Source of the DNA: Trinickia caryophylli
GTDB lineage: Bacteria; Pseudomonadota; Gammaproteobacteria; Burkholderiales; Burkholderiaceae
Length of the DNA: 64,000 nt
Direction: 5' to 3'
NCBI RefSeq assembly: GCF_034424545.1
Contig: NZ_CP139970.1
Location: 2,294,001 to 2,358,000, forward strand
The first letter of the stretch is position 1; the number at the start of each line of letters is the position of its first letter. The position numbers and the translations under genes are program-made. Of the stretch, positions 1-9,840 are shown in pieces. The notes under the pieces are model-generated. The model was given only the letters and a program-made list of their open reading frames with translations, was not told where the DNA came from and did not search any database.

Positions 1-2196
1 TACGCGATGAGCGCCGTGCGCAGCGATGCGTCGATCGGCTGCGTGCTGATCGAATGGTCGAGCGCGGAGACCGAAGCCGACGTCGAGTCCTTCGTTCGCT
101 TCGTACGCGAGCGCGGGCTGGAGATGCCCGTCTTCGTCATCGTCGAGCGGCACCTGCTCCAGGAGGTGCCGGTCTCGGTACTCGGCCTCGTGACGGGGTA
201 TGTATTCATCGAGGAAGACACGCCCGAGTTCGTCGCGCGCAATCTGGCCTCGCACCTGCGCGACTACGCCGAATCGCTGAAGACGCCGTTTTTCGGCGCG
301 ATGGTCGACTACGCCGACGAGGCCAACCAGATGTGGACCTGCCCCGGACACAACGGTGGCGTGTTCTATCAGAAGAGCCCGGTCGGCCGTGCGTTCGTCA
401 AGCATCTCGGCGAAGCCGTCTTTCGCAACGATCTCGATAATTCGGTGACGGAGCTCGGCGATCTGCTCGTGCACGAGGGCCCCGCGCTTGCGGCTCAAAA
501 GGCGGCGGCGCGCATCTTCGGCGCGGAGCGCACCTACTTCGTACTGAACGGCACCTCGACGTCGAACAAGATCGTGCTCTCGGCGTTGATCGCACCGGGC
601 GATCTCGTGCTTTTCGATCGCAATAATCACAAGGCCGCCCACCATGGCGCGCTGCTGCTCGGCGGCGGCATTCCGGTCTACCTGCCCGCCTCGCGCAACG
701 CCCAGGGCCTCATCGGGCCCATCGATGCCGACGCCCTCGACGAGACGCGCATTCGCGAAAGTATCCGGCGCCATCCGCTCGTGGCGGACCCGGAGGCGTG
801 GCGCCGCGCGCGGCCGTTTCGGGCCGCCGTGATCGAGCAGTGCACCTACGACGGCACGATCTATAGCGCGGAGCAGATTGTCGAAAAGCTCGGCCCGCTT
901 TGCGAATACATCGTGTTCGACGAGGCCTGGGCCGGCTTCATGAAGTTTCATCCGCTCTTCAAGGGCCGCTACGCGATGGGCGTGACGAACCTCGGGCCCG
1001 ACGCGCCGGGGATCATCGCGACGCAATCGACACACAAGCAGCTCGCCGGCTTCTCGCAGGCCTCGCAGATCCACGTCAAGGATTCGCATCTCGAAGGGCA
1101 GAAGCGTCGCGTCGGACATCGGCGCTTCAACGAGATGTTCATGCAGCATTCGTCGACCTCGCCGTTCTATCCGCTCTTCGCATCGCTCGACGTGGGCGCT
1201 CAGATGATGAAGGGCCGCTCGGGCGAAGTCCTCTGGGACGACACGATCAAGCTCGGTATCGAGCTGCGCAAGAAGCTGCGCGCGCTGCGCCACGAGTTCG
1301 AGGCGTCGGCCCGCGATGCCCGCGAACGATGGTTCTTCGAGCCGTTCGTGCCCGATCTCGTCGAGGTGCGCGGGCGCAGCGAGCGCTGGGAGGACGTGCC
1401 GACCGAGCTGCTCGCATCCGACGCGCACTATTGGGCGCTCGAGCCGAACGGCGCCTGGCACGGCTTCGCTCATCTCGCGCCCGGCTATGCGATGACGGAC
1501 CCGAACAAGCTCACGCTGCTCACGCCGGGCTTCGACCGGGCCACCGGCGAGTACGCGGACCACGGCATTCCAGCCTCGGTGCTTGCGCAGTATCTTCACG
1601 AGCGCCGCATCGTGCCCGAGAAGAACGACCTCAACAGCATCCTCTTTTTGCTGACGCCGGGGCTCGAATCGAGCAAGGCGGGCACGCTGCTGTCGGCGCT
1701 GGTGGGCTTCAAGCGGCTGCACGATGCGAATGCGCCGCTGGACGAGGCGATGCCCGAGTTCGTCGCAGCCCATCGGGCGCGCTATGCGGGCATCGGCCTG
1801 CGCGACCTGTGCGCGCAGATGCATCGTTTCTATCGCGAGCACGACGTGAGCCGCCTGCAGCGCGACCAATTCCGCGCGTCACATTTTCCACAGCCGGCCA
1901 TGACGCCGCAGGCGGCGATGCACGCGCTCGTGCGCAACGAGGTGGAATTGCTGCCGGTCGAGGAGATCCGCGGGCGCATTGCCGCGACGCTCGCGCTCGT
2001 CTATCCGCCCGGCATCGGCGTGGTCGTGCCCGGCGAGCGCTACGACGAGCGCGCGCAGCCGATGCTCGACTACTTCCGCATGTTCGAGGAGGCCGGCAAT
2101 CTGTTTCCCGGCTTCGAGAACGAGATTCAAGGGATTTACCGCAAGACGGGCGATGACGGGCGCGTGCGCCTTCACACCTACGTCGTCATTGAATGA
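1..2196 (+). CDS. Orn/Lys/Arg decarboxylase (probable arginine decarboxylase), 5' end probably outside window
   Basis: PLP-dependent fold-type I decarboxylase of the large bacterial Orn/Lys/Arg family; with arcABC downstream, arginine to agmatine (an acid-consuming reaction) is the likeliest activity. About the first 100 residues look like the receiver-like wing domain, followed by the PLP core. The Schiff-base lysine is in the motif [13 protein letters not shown] (about residue 344 counted from the ATG at 7), and the conserved [13 protein letters not shown] stretch precedes it. Family members run to about 750 residues or more, and the frame stays open to base 1, so the true start is probably upstream of the window. 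It ends 22 bp before arcA, consistent with one operon. Lysine or ornithine specificity cannot be excluded from sequence alone. Confidence 0.9.
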   Translation, partial: YAMSAVRSDASIGCVLIEWSSAETEADVESFVRFVRERGLEMPVFVIVERHLLQEVPVSVLGLVTGYVFIEEDTPEFVARNLASHLRDYAESLKTPFFGAMVDYADEANQMWTCPGHNGGVFYQKSPVGRAFVKHLGEAVFRNDLDNSVTELGDLLVHEGPALAAQKAAARIFGAERTYFVLNGTSTSNKIVLSALIAPGDLVLFDRNNHKAAHHGALLLGGGIPVYLPASRNAQGLIGPIDADALDETRIRESIRRHPLVADPEAWRRARPFRAAVIEQCTYDGTIYSAEQIVEKLGPLCEYIVFDEAWAGFMKFHPLFKGRYAMGVTNLGPDAPGIIATQSTHKQLAGFSQASQIHVKDSHLEGQKRRVGHRRFNEMFMQHSSTSPFYPLFASLDVGAQMMKGRSGEVLWDDTIKLGIELRKKLRALRHEFEASARDARERWFFEPFVPDLVEVRGRSERWEDVPTELLASDAHYWALEPNGAWHGFAHLAPGYAMTDPNKLTLLTPGFDRATGEYADHGIPASVLAQYLHERRIVPEKNDLNSILFLLTPGLESSKAGTLLSALVGFKRLHDANAPLDEAMPEFVAAHRARYAGIGLRDLCAQMHRFYREHDVSRLQRDQFRASHFPQPAMTPQAAMHALVRNEVELLPVEEIRGRIAATLALVYPPGIGVVVPGERYDERAQPMLDYFRMFEEAGNLFPGFENEIQGIYRKTGDDGRVRLHTYVVIE

Positions 2197-2218
2197 CCAT
2201 CATTCCGAGGAAGCGACC

Positions 2219-3442
2219 ATGACATTGGGAGTTCATTCCGAAGCCGGCAAGCTGCGCACCGTGATGGTGTGCCGGCCCGGTTTAGCGCACCGGCGCCTGA
2301 CGCCGGCCAACTGCGACAGCCTGTTGTTCGACGACGTGATCTGGGTCGATCGTGCGATCGAAGACCACGAGACGTTCGTCCGCCTGATGCGCGAGCGCGG
2401 CGTCGAAGTACTCGAGTTCCATCATCTGCTCGCGCAGACACTGCTCGATCGAAGCGCGCGCGACTGGCTGCTGGACCGGCGCATCGTCGAGGAGGAAGTC
2501 GGCACGGGCATGCTGCGCGAACTGCGCGTGTGGCTCGAGGAGCTGCCGGCGCAGCAACTGGCGGACATGCTGATCGGCGGCATCGCCAAGGCGGAGGTGC
2601 CGTTCGATGCCAAGGGGCTTTTCGGCGGCTACCTCGAACGCTCGGAGTTCGTCATTCCCCCGCTCGCCAATCTGATTTTCCAGCGCGATCCGAGCGCATG
2701 GGTCTATGGCGGCGTGACGCTCAATCCGATGTACTGGCCCGCGCGACGCAAGGAGACGCTGCTGCTTACGGCCGTCTATCGCTTTCACCCGCGTTTTGCC
2801 GGCCAAGTGCGCGTTTGGTGGGGCGACCCCGACATCGATCATGGCGCCCAGACGCTCGAAGGCGGCGACGTGATGGCGATCGGCAATGGGGTCGTGCTGA
2901 TCGGCATGGGCGAGCGGTCGAGCCCGCAAGCCGTGACGCAAGTGGCACGGCGTCTCTTCGCCGCTAACGCGGCCAGGCGCGTGATTGCCTGCCAGTTGCC
3001 GAAGGCGCGTGCCTCGATGCACCTCGATACGGTGTTCTCGTTCATCGATGTGGACTTCGTCAGCATTTATCCCGACGTGGCCGACGGCATTTTATGCACG
3101 AGCCTCTATCCGGGCGACGAACAGGGCCGCATCCGCTACGAACGCCATACGCAGGCGTTTCTCGACGTGATCGCGCAGGCGCTCGGCGTAGGCTCGCTGC
3201 GCGTGCTGACGACGGGCGGGGACGCCTACGAAATCGAACGGGAACAATGGGACGACGGCAACAACGTGTTGGCGCTCGATCGCCGCGTGGTGCTCGCGTA
3301 CGACCGCAACGTCTATACGAACCGCAAGATGCGCCAGGCGGGCGTGGAGGTGATCGAGGTCCCGGGCGGCGAGCTCGGCCGCGGACGTGGAGGCAGCCAT
3401 TGCCTCACCTGCCCGGTCGCACGCGACCCCATCGAGTTATGA
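2219..3442 (+). CDS. arcA: Arginine deiminase
   Basis: Hydrolyses arginine to citrulline and ammonia, the first step of the cytosolic arginine deiminase pathway. The 407-residue length matches the family. Guanidino-modifying enzyme signatures are visible: an EGGDV acid motif mid-protein, MHLDTVF carrying the catalytic His and Asp, and the nucleophile Cys in GGSHCLTCP near the C-terminus (about C395). The reading frame is open further upstream, but the ATG at 2219 is chosen because a GAGG-type ribosome site lies just before it and the protein then begins [12 protein letters not shown] as ArcA proteins do. It lies 22 bp after the decarboxylase and 61 bp before arcB. Confidence 0.96.
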   Translation: MTLGVHSEAGKLRTVMVCRPGLAHRRLTPANCDSLLFDDVIWVDRAIEDHETFVRLMRERGVEVLEFHHLLAQTLLDRSARDWLLDRRIVEEEVGTGMLRELRVWLEELPAQQLADMLIGGIAKAEVPFDAKGLFGGYLERSEFVIPPLANLIFQRDPSAWVYGGVTLNPMYWPARRKETLLLTAVYRFHPRFAGQVRVWWGDPDIDHGAQTLEGGDVMAIGNGVVLIGMGERSSPQAVTQVARRLFAANAARRVIACQLPKARASMHLDTVFSFIDVDFVSIYPDVADGILCTSLYPGDEQGRIRYERHTQAFLDVIAQALGVGSLRVLTTGGDAYEIEREQWDDGNNVLALDRRVVLAYDRNVYTNRKMRQAGVEVIEVPGGELGRGRGGSHCLTCPVARDPIEL

Positions 3443-3479
3443 GCCGCATGGCGTCATCCATCGCGGACACCGAAATTGA

Positions 3480-4508
<1,029 letters not shown>

Positions 4509-4584
4509 GGCGCGGCGCGGGGTGCCCTGGCCGTTCGAAGCGAAACCGATGGATCGACTCAACAACTCAACAGGAGCCGGAACG

Positions 4585-5487
4585 ATGCGTATCGTCGTCG
4601 CGTTGGGAGGTAATGCGCTCTTGCGGCGCGGTGAGCCCGTGAGCGCGCAAGCGCAGTATCGCAACATCCGCATGGCCGCGGCGCAATTGGCCGCGGTGGC
4701 GGCCGAGCACGATCTCGTGATCGTACACGGCAATGGGCCGCAGGTCGGCTTGCTGGCGGTGCAGTCCGGCAGCGCGGGCGCCGCCGCGTTTCCGCTCGAC
4801 GTGCTCGATGCCGAGACGGAAGGCATGATCGGCTATCAGCTCGAGCTCGAGCTGCGCAATCTCCTGCCGCCCGAGCGTGCCTGCGCGACGGTGGTGACGA
4901 TGGTCGAGGTGGAGCGCGACGATCCGGCCTTCGCGCATCCCGACAAGCCGATCGGCGCGATGCTCGACGATGCGCGCGCGATCGACGCGGCACGCGCGAA
5001 AGGTTGGTCCGTCGCGCGCGACGGCAAAGGCTTTCGCCGCGTGGTGGCGAGCCCGCAGCCCAGACGCTTCGTGGAGCTGCAGCCGGTGCGATGGTTGATC
5101 GACAAGCACGCGATCGTCATTTGCGCCGGAGGAGGCGGCATTCCGGTGGTGGCCGATGCCGAAGGGCGGCGGCACGGCGTGGAGGCTGTCATCGACAAGG
5201 ACCGCAGCGCGGCCGTACTGGCCGAGGCGCTGGAGGCCGACCTGTTCGTCATCGCGACCGACGTGGACGGTGTCTATCTCGACTGGGGGACCGAGCGTGC
5301 GCGGCGCGTCGGGCGCGTGACGCCGGGCGAAATCGCGGCCACGGCATTCGCCGCGGGGTCGATGGGCCCGAAGGTCGAGGCGGCTTGCGCCTTCGCTGCA
5401 CATACACGGCGGCGCGCGACGATCGGGGCATTGGCGCAGATCGATGCGCTCGTGGCCGGCGCCGCCGGCACGCATATTGTGCCCTGA
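4585..5487 (+). CDS. arcC: Carbamate kinase
   Basis: Last enzyme of the deiminase pathway: transfers phosphate from carbamoyl phosphate to ADP, giving ATP, carbon dioxide and ammonia. The 300-residue amino-acid-kinase-fold protein starts MRIVVALGGNALL, has the VHGNGPQVG loop, and later AGGGGIPV and the IDKD segment typical of carbamate kinases. The ATG at 4585 follows AGGAG with 8-bp spacing; the upstream in-frame extension has no such support. It is 76 bp after arcB. The stop codon lies inside the first copy of an 11-bp tandem repeat. Confidence 0.96.
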   Translation: MRIVVALGGNALLRRGEPVSAQAQYRNIRMAAAQLAAVAAEHDLVIVHGNGPQVGLLAVQSGSAGAAAFPLDVLDAETEGMIGYQLELELRNLLPPERACATVVTMVEVERDDPAFAHPDKPIGAMLDDARAIDAARAKGWSVARDGKGFRRVVASPQPRRFVELQPVRWLIDKHAIVICAGGGGIPVVADAEGRRHGVEAVIDKDRSAAVLAEALEADLFVIATDVDGVYLDWGTERARRVGRVTPGEIAATAFAAGSMGPKVEAACAFAAHTRRRATIGALAQIDALVAGAAGTHIVP

Positions 5488-5546
5488 GCGTGCCCTGAGC
5501 GCGCCCTGAGCGCGCCCTGAGCGCGCCCTGAGCGCGCCCTGAGCGC
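5481..5546. repeat. 11-bp tandem repeat, six copies, beginning in the arcC stop region
   Basis: Six head-to-tail copies of GCCCTGAGCGC; the first ends in T rather than C. The TGA of copy one is the arcC stop codon, so each unit repeats the stop. The array fills the gap between arcC and the convergent FNR-type gene. No T-tract is seen, so this does not look like a classical intrinsic terminator. Confidence 0.9.
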
Positions 5547-5573
5547 GCCCGTGCTCATGCGAGTGCGCGGGGC

Positions 5574-6362
5574 TCAGCAGCGGGCGTGGCCCGCTTCGTG
5601 CAGCCGGCGCAGATCGAGAATGCGCACTTCCTTGCCGTTGACCTCGATGAGGCCGTCCTTCTGGAAGCGCGATAGCGTGCGGCTGACCGTTTCGAGCTTG
5701 ATGCCGAGGAAGCTGCCCGTCTCCTCGCGCGTCATGCGCAGCACGAACTGCGTGGGCGAGTAGGCGCGCTGCTGCCAGCGCCGCGAAAGATCGAGCAGGA
5801 AGCTCGCGACGCGCTCGTCGGCGGTCATGGTGCCGAGCAGCATCATGAGGCTGCTTTCGCGCACGACTTCCGCCGACAAGAGGCGGTAGACATGATGAAG
5901 CACGGCTTTCACTTCGCGGCTCAGCAGCTCGAGCAGCTCGAACGGCATGACGCACACGCTGCTGTCTTCCAGCGCGATGGCGTCGCTCGCATAGTGGCCG
6001 TTGGAGATGCCGTCGAGGCCGAGCGGCTCGCCGGCCAGATAGAAGCCCGTCACCTGTTCGCGGCCGTCGGAGAGCAGCGTGAGCTTCTTGAACGAACCCG
6101 TCCGTACCGCATAGATGTTCTTGAACGTATCGCCGACCCGGTAAAGCGCTTCGCCTTTCTTGACATGCCGGTGGCCGAGCACGAGCTCGTCCATTTCCTT
6201 GGTGCAGGCGAGCTCGCCAGGGTTCATGGCACAGAACTGGCGCATCGCGCAGCTCTTGCACGATTCGCTGTTCGTCATCGCCGGCAATGCCCGTGCCATG
6301 ACGCGCGAGGCCGGTACATGATGCCCGTAAGTCCCTGCAAGGCGCTCGCTCGCAACTAGCAT
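5574..6362 (-). CDS. fnr: CRP/FNR-family oxygen-sensing regulator (Anr/FNR type)
   Basis: Cytosolic transcription factor that in its family dimerises and binds DNA when it carries an oxygen-labile [4Fe-4S] cluster. From the chosen start it has 262 residues. N-terminal cysteines C35-x2-C38-x5-C44 plus C137 (SSVCVMPF) match the four cluster ligands of FNR; a cyclic-nucleotide-like beta barrel follows, then a helix-turn-helix with ETVSRTLSRF (about 224-233), the FNR recognition helix pattern. The ATG at 6362 is chosen because GGAG lies 7 bp upstream; an 18-codon longer frame is less likely. Anr proteins activate arc operons in pseudomonads, so regulation of the convergent arcABC is a reasonable inference. 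Confidence 0.92.
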   Translation of the reverse strand: MLVASERLAGTYGHHVPASRVMARALPAMTNSESCKSCAMRQFCAMNPGELACTKEMDELVLGHRHVKKGEALYRVGDTFKNIYAVRTGSFKKLTLLSDGREQVTGFYLAGEPLGLDGISNGHYASDAIALEDSSVCVMPFELLELLSREVKAVLHHVYRLLSAEVVRESSLMMLLGTMTADERVASFLLDLSRRWQQRAYSPTQFVLRMTREETGSFLGIKLETVSRTLSRFQKDGLIEVNGKEVRILDLRRLHEAGHARC

Positions 6363-6786
6363 GTCATTCTCCTTATCAAACTTCGATGTGGTATCCGTCC
6401 GCGCCGCCTGTCGCACGGTGAACCCGTCACGAACCCGTAGCGAATCCGGACCGGGCGCGGGCGCTTCGTTCGCTCGTTCCCCGAATCCATCGCCGACGAG
6501 TGTCCCTAAAACGGCCGGTCAAGAAAATCGGCGGCAGACGAGACGCGTGTCGGCGCTTGTACCAGCCTGTCAGTCGATTCCTACACGGCCTGCCACCGGG
6601 CAGGCGCCGGGTGCGACAACGGCTGGTGCGACAAGCTTCTCTCGTGCGCACGCCGTTGTCATCAAAAGAGCCGCGGCGAACCGTCGCACAGCAGGGGCCT
6701 GTGCGCACCCGATGCGGCGCATGGGTGCGGCGCTTTCCAGGCCTGGTGCGGCTTTCGTTCTCGCATGCGGCAAATCGGCACTGTCC

Positions 6787-6800
6787 ATGACCTGGATCAA
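6787..6800. promoter_or_regulatory. Candidate FNR/Anr box
   Basis: ATGAC-CTGG-ATCAA compared with the consensus TTGAT-N4-ATCAA: the right half is perfect and the left half matches 3 of 5, so 8 of 10 overall. It lies 286 bp before the first cytochrome gene and 425 bp before fnr, rather far for direct activation of either. Inference only. Confidence 0.35.
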
Positions 6801-6824
6801 GGAACGGTATCTCACGCCTTGATC
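6795..6824. repeat. 8-bp perfect inverted repeat (GATCAAGG / CCTTGATC)
   Basis: Arms 6795-6802 and 6817-6824 with a 14-bp spacer. Each arm contains an FNR-type half site (ATCAA or TTGAT). There is no T-tract, so a binding-site pair is as plausible as a hairpin. Confidence 0.6.
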
Positions 6825-7072
6825 TAATAGCGCCGTTTTGGCGACCGCAACGATGGGGCCGAAGCGCCTGATACGTCGAAGAATGGGCACAGGCCTTGCG
6901 CACGGGGGCGAGGCAAGTGTGGGGCGAACGGTTCGGCGCGCGGATTTTTGGCCTCTTTGCGTGTCATTGACTAGAATCGTCGGCACAGCCACAAAAAGTA
7001 GCATTGCCGTTCCGGTTCCAGCGCGCTTTCGCGGTGCGCTGCGTATCGACTCGTCACCGGAGACGATGACTG

Positions 7073-7780
7073 ATGCTGAGAAGAACTGCTGCAATTGCCT
7101 TGTCGTGCCTCGTCTGGATGGGCGCGGCCAAGGCTCAGGACGCCACCGCCGAACGCGCTCCAGACACGATGGAGGCTCGCGTTCAAGGTTGCGCCGCCTG
7201 CCATGGCGCGCATGGCGAAGGCACGAATAACGATTATTTCCCACGCCTGTCCGGTAAGCCGGCGGGTTACCTGTACAACCAGCTCGTGGCTTTTCGCGAC
7301 GGTCAGCGGCAATACCCGCCGATGAACTACCTGCTCGCGTACCTGCCCGACGCCTATTTGCACAAGATCGCCGAATACTTCGCTGCTCAGCGGCCGCCCT
7401 ACCCGCCTCCGGCCACGCCCACCGTCTCGCAGGCCCTGCTGAGCCGCGGCGAGCAGATCGCGAAGTCGGGCGATCCGGCGAACAAGGTGCCGGCCTGCGC
7501 GGCCTGCCATGGCGCCGCGCTGACAGGCATGGAGCCGGCGATCCCGGGCCTCCTGGGCCTGCACGCCGAGTACGTCAGCGCTCAGCTCGGTGCGTGGCGC
7601 TACGGCACGCGCAAGTCGATCGCACCCGATTGCATGCATGAGGTCGCATCGCGCCTGTCGAACGACGACATCACGGCGGTGGCCGCATGGCTTGCGGCTT
7701 CGCGGGGCGCGGCGAGTGCCGCGCCCGTCGCCAAGGGAAGTCTGAAGATGCCGCTCGCCTGCGGCAGCGAACCGCAATGA
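7073..7780 (+). CDS. Di-haem cytochrome c (c4-like), first gene of ba3 oxidase operon
   Basis: Exported electron carrier of 235 residues. A signal peptide (residues 1-21, ending AKA) precedes two class-I cytochrome c domains with haem-binding C40AACH44 and C142AACH146. Two similar domains in tandem are the hallmark of cytochrome c4, a known donor to cytochrome oxidases. The stop overlaps the next start as ATGA, showing translational coupling. Likely role: delivering electrons to the downstream oxidase, or passing them among the operon's cytochromes. Confidence 0.88.
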   Translation: MLRRTAAIALSCLVWMGAAKAQDATAERAPDTMEARVQGCAACHGAHGEGTNNDYFPRLSGKPAGYLYNQLVAFRDGQRQYPPMNYLLAYLPDAYLHKIAEYFAAQRPPYPPPATPTVSQALLSRGEQIAKSGDPANKVPACAACHGAALTGMEPAIPGLLGLHAEYVSAQLGAWRYGTRKSIAPDCMHEVASRLSNDDITAVAAWLAASRGAASAAPVAKGSLKMPLACGSEPQ

Positions 7781-9066
7781 CGGAGTATCCGGTGTCAGCA
7801 TTGTCTCTCCTTCCCCGCAGGCTCGGCCGCGCGTGCGCGGGCCTCGCGCTTGCCGTATCGAGCACGCTCGCGCTCGCGCAGGGCCCGAGCCCGTCGGCTG
7901 CCGACGTCGTCAAGCGCGGCGAGTACCTCGCGCGCGCCGGCGATTGCGTGGCGTGCCATACCAAGCCGGGCGAGAAGCTTTTCGCCGGCGGGCGCGCGAT
8001 GCCCACGCCGTTCGGCACGCTTTACTCGCCCAATATCACGCCCGACAAGGAAACGGGCATCGGCCAATGGAGCGCCGACGAGTTCTACGCGATGATGCAC
8101 ACGGGCCGTTCGCGCGATGGCTCGCTGCTCTACCCGGCCATGCCGTTCGGCGCGTACACGAAGGTGACGCGTGCGGATTCGGACGCGATCTTCGCGTATC
8201 TGAAGTCCGTGCCGGCCGTGCGCGAACCGAATCGCCCGCATGAACTGCGCTTCCCATACAACAATCGGCAACTGCTGATTGGCTGGCGCACGCTCTATTT
8301 CCGCGAGGGCGAATATCAGCCCGATCCGACGCGCTCGGTGGAATGGAATCGCGGCGCCTATCTCGTCGAAGGGCTGGGCCACTGCTCGATGTGCCATACG
8401 GCGATCAACGCGCTCGGCGGCAGCTCGGAATCGAAGGCGTTCGAGGGCGGACTCATTCCGATGCAGGACTGGTACGCACCCTCGCTCACGTCGAACAAGG
8501 AGGCCGGGCTCGGCGACTGGAGCATCACCGATATCGCGGACCTGCTGCAAAAGGGGGTGTCGCGGCGCGGCGCCGTGTACGGGCCCATGGCCGAAGTGGT
8601 CTACAACAGCCTGCAGTACCTGTCGGACGACGACGTGCGGGCGATGGCCGTCTATCTGAAGGCACTGCCGCAGCACGGTGGCGAGAACGGCGGCGGGAAG
8701 TCGTCGCTCTCGCGCGAAGAGCGCGGGCTGCTTTTCTCGCTCGGCGACAAGATCTATCAATCGCAATGCGCAAGCTGTCACGGCAAATCGGGCGAAGGCA
8801 AGCTGCCCGACTTCCCGCCGCTCGCGAACAATCAGTCGATCCAGATGACTTCGGCGGTCAACCCGATCCGGATGGTGCTCAACGGAGGCTATGCGCCGGG
8901 CACGTTCCGCAATCCGATGCCGTATGGCATGCCGCCGTTCGCGCAATCGCTGAGCGACGAGGAAGTCGCCGCCGTCGTGACCTATATCCGCACCGCCTGG
9001 GGCAATCGCGGCACGGCCGTATCGGCGAAAGAGGCCAATGCCCTGCGCTCGGCCCCGTTGTACTGA
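7777..9066 (+). CDS. Tri-haem cytochrome c, dehydrogenase-subunit-like
   Basis: A 429-residue exported protein with three haem motifs: C57VACH61, C203SMCH207 and C331ASCH335, preceded by a signal peptide ending LALAQ. The layout matches the cytochrome subunits of membrane alcohol or gluconate dehydrogenases, but no flavin or PQQ dehydrogenase gene is adjacent. The start overlaps the stop of the di-haem gene by 4 bp; the longer upstream frame is antedated by that gene and is unlikely. In this operon it probably relays electrons to the ba3 oxidase or receives them from a dehydrogenase encoded elsewhere. Confidence 0.88.
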   Translation: MTEYPVSALSLLPRRLGRACAGLALAVSSTLALAQGPSPSAADVVKRGEYLARAGDCVACHTKPGEKLFAGGRAMPTPFGTLYSPNITPDKETGIGQWSADEFYAMMHTGRSRDGSLLYPAMPFGAYTKVTRADSDAIFAYLKSVPAVREPNRPHELRFPYNNRQLLIGWRTLYFREGEYQPDPTRSVEWNRGAYLVEGLGHCSMCHTAINALGGSSESKAFEGGLIPMQDWYAPSLTSNKEAGLGDWSITDIADLLQKGVSRRGAVYGPMAEVVYNSLQYLSDDDVRAMAVYLKALPQHGGENGGGKSSLSREERGLLFSLGDKIYQSQCASCHGKSGEGKLPDFPPLANNQSIQMTSAVNPIRMVLNGGYAPGTFRNPMPYGMPPFAQSLSDEEVAAVVTYIRTAWGNRGTAVSAKEANALRSAPLY

Positions 9067-9078
9067 TTCGAGGATGCC

Positions 9079-9261
9079 ATGAACACAAGCAACGACGCCC
9101 GCCGCCCGGCCGATCCCGGCGACGAACATCGGGTCGGCGAGATTGTCCGCTCGGGACCGAAAGGCGCGCTGGCCGTGGCCGGCATCGCCACGGCGATCGT
9201 GGTCGCCCTGTGGTTCGCCTTCTATTTCCTGGTCTTTTTGCCTCGCGGCGTCATCTACTGA
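9079..9261 (+). CDS. Small single-span membrane protein, probable oxidase subunit IIa-like
   Basis: Sixty residues: a polar N-terminus of about 28 residues (MNTSNDARRPADPGDEHR...), then one hydrophobic helix (about 30-54) and a short tail. It lies 12 bp after the tri-haem cytochrome and 9 bp before coxB. ba3 oxidases of Thermus carry a comparable one-helix subunit IIa, so a structural role in the complex is inferred; there is no catalytic motif. Confidence 0.75.
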   Translation: MNTSNDARRPADPGDEHRVGEIVRSGPKGALAVAGIATAIVVALWFAFYFLVFLPRGVIY

Positions 9262-9270
9262 TCGAACGTC

Positions 9271-9840
9271 ATGTCGAACATTCCACACACCGGCGAGCCT
9301 GACGGCGAGGACGTCGCGGCGCGCGTCGAGCGCAAATGGGCCATCGTCTCGGTCGGCATCATCCTCGTGCTCGTCGCGATGGTCGTCTATACGGGCCTGC
9401 ATTGGGCCATGATGCCGCCCTCGCGCGTCGAGCTCGTCGATCCGACCACGCTGCACGTGTCGGGCGAATTCATCGAGAGCAATCTCGGCAGCGCACGCGA
9501 AGCCGACGGCTCGGTGACGGTGCGCGTCGTCGCGCAGCAATATTCGTTCACGCCGCAGTGCATTCTCGTGCCGGCCAACACGCCGGTCACGTTTCGCGCG
9601 ACCAGCGCCGATGTCGTGCACGGCTTCCTGATCGCCGACACCAACATCAACTCGATGGTCGAGCCCGGCTACGTATCGACCTTCAAGACGCGCTTCAACA
9701 AACCCGCGGAACATCTGATGCCGTGTCACGAGTACTGCGGCACGGGCCATGAAGGCATGTGGGCCAACGTGAAAGTCATCGATCCTGCCGAATTCGACAA
9801 GCTCGCGGCAACTGCCCGGAGGCTCAGCTGTGTTAAATAA
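9271..9840 (+). CDS. Cytochrome c oxidase subunit II, ba3 type
   Basis: Carries the CuA centre that accepts electrons from cytochrome c at the periplasmic face. The 189-residue protein has a single N-terminal membrane helix (about 24-47) and a cupredoxin domain. CuA ligands are visible as H117 and C152-x3-C156-x3-H160-x2-M163. One helix instead of two and the short length are typical of ba3 (B-family) oxidases. It overlaps the subunit I gene by 11 bp. Confidence 0.93.
   Translation: MSNIPHTGEPDGEDVAARVERKWAIVSVGIILVLVAMVVYTGLHWAMMPPSRVELVDPTTLHVSGEFIESNLGSAREADGSVTVRVVAQQYSFTPQCILVPANTPVTFRATSADVVHGFLIADTNINSMVEPGYVSTFKTRFNKPAEHLMPCHEYCGTGHEGMWANVKVIDPAEFDKLAATARRLSCVK

Larger units (their letters stand above)
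6363..7072. other. Intergenic region without a convincing gene, between fnr and the oxidase operon
   Basis: About 710 bp between divergent genes. Short frames here lack ribosome sites and recognisable proteins. It must hold the promoters of both flanking units. It contains an 8-bp inverted repeat and an FNR-like half-conserved box, described separately. Confidence 0.7.

Noticed and set aside
5481..5546. CRISPR-like array
   Set aside because: The units are 11 bp with no spacers, so it is a simple tandem repeat.
6795..6824. Intrinsic terminator
   Set aside because: The inverted repeat has a 14-base loop and no T-tract in either direction.
7795..9750. 651-codon open frame on the - strand
   Set aside because: Antisense to the cytochrome and oxidase genes.
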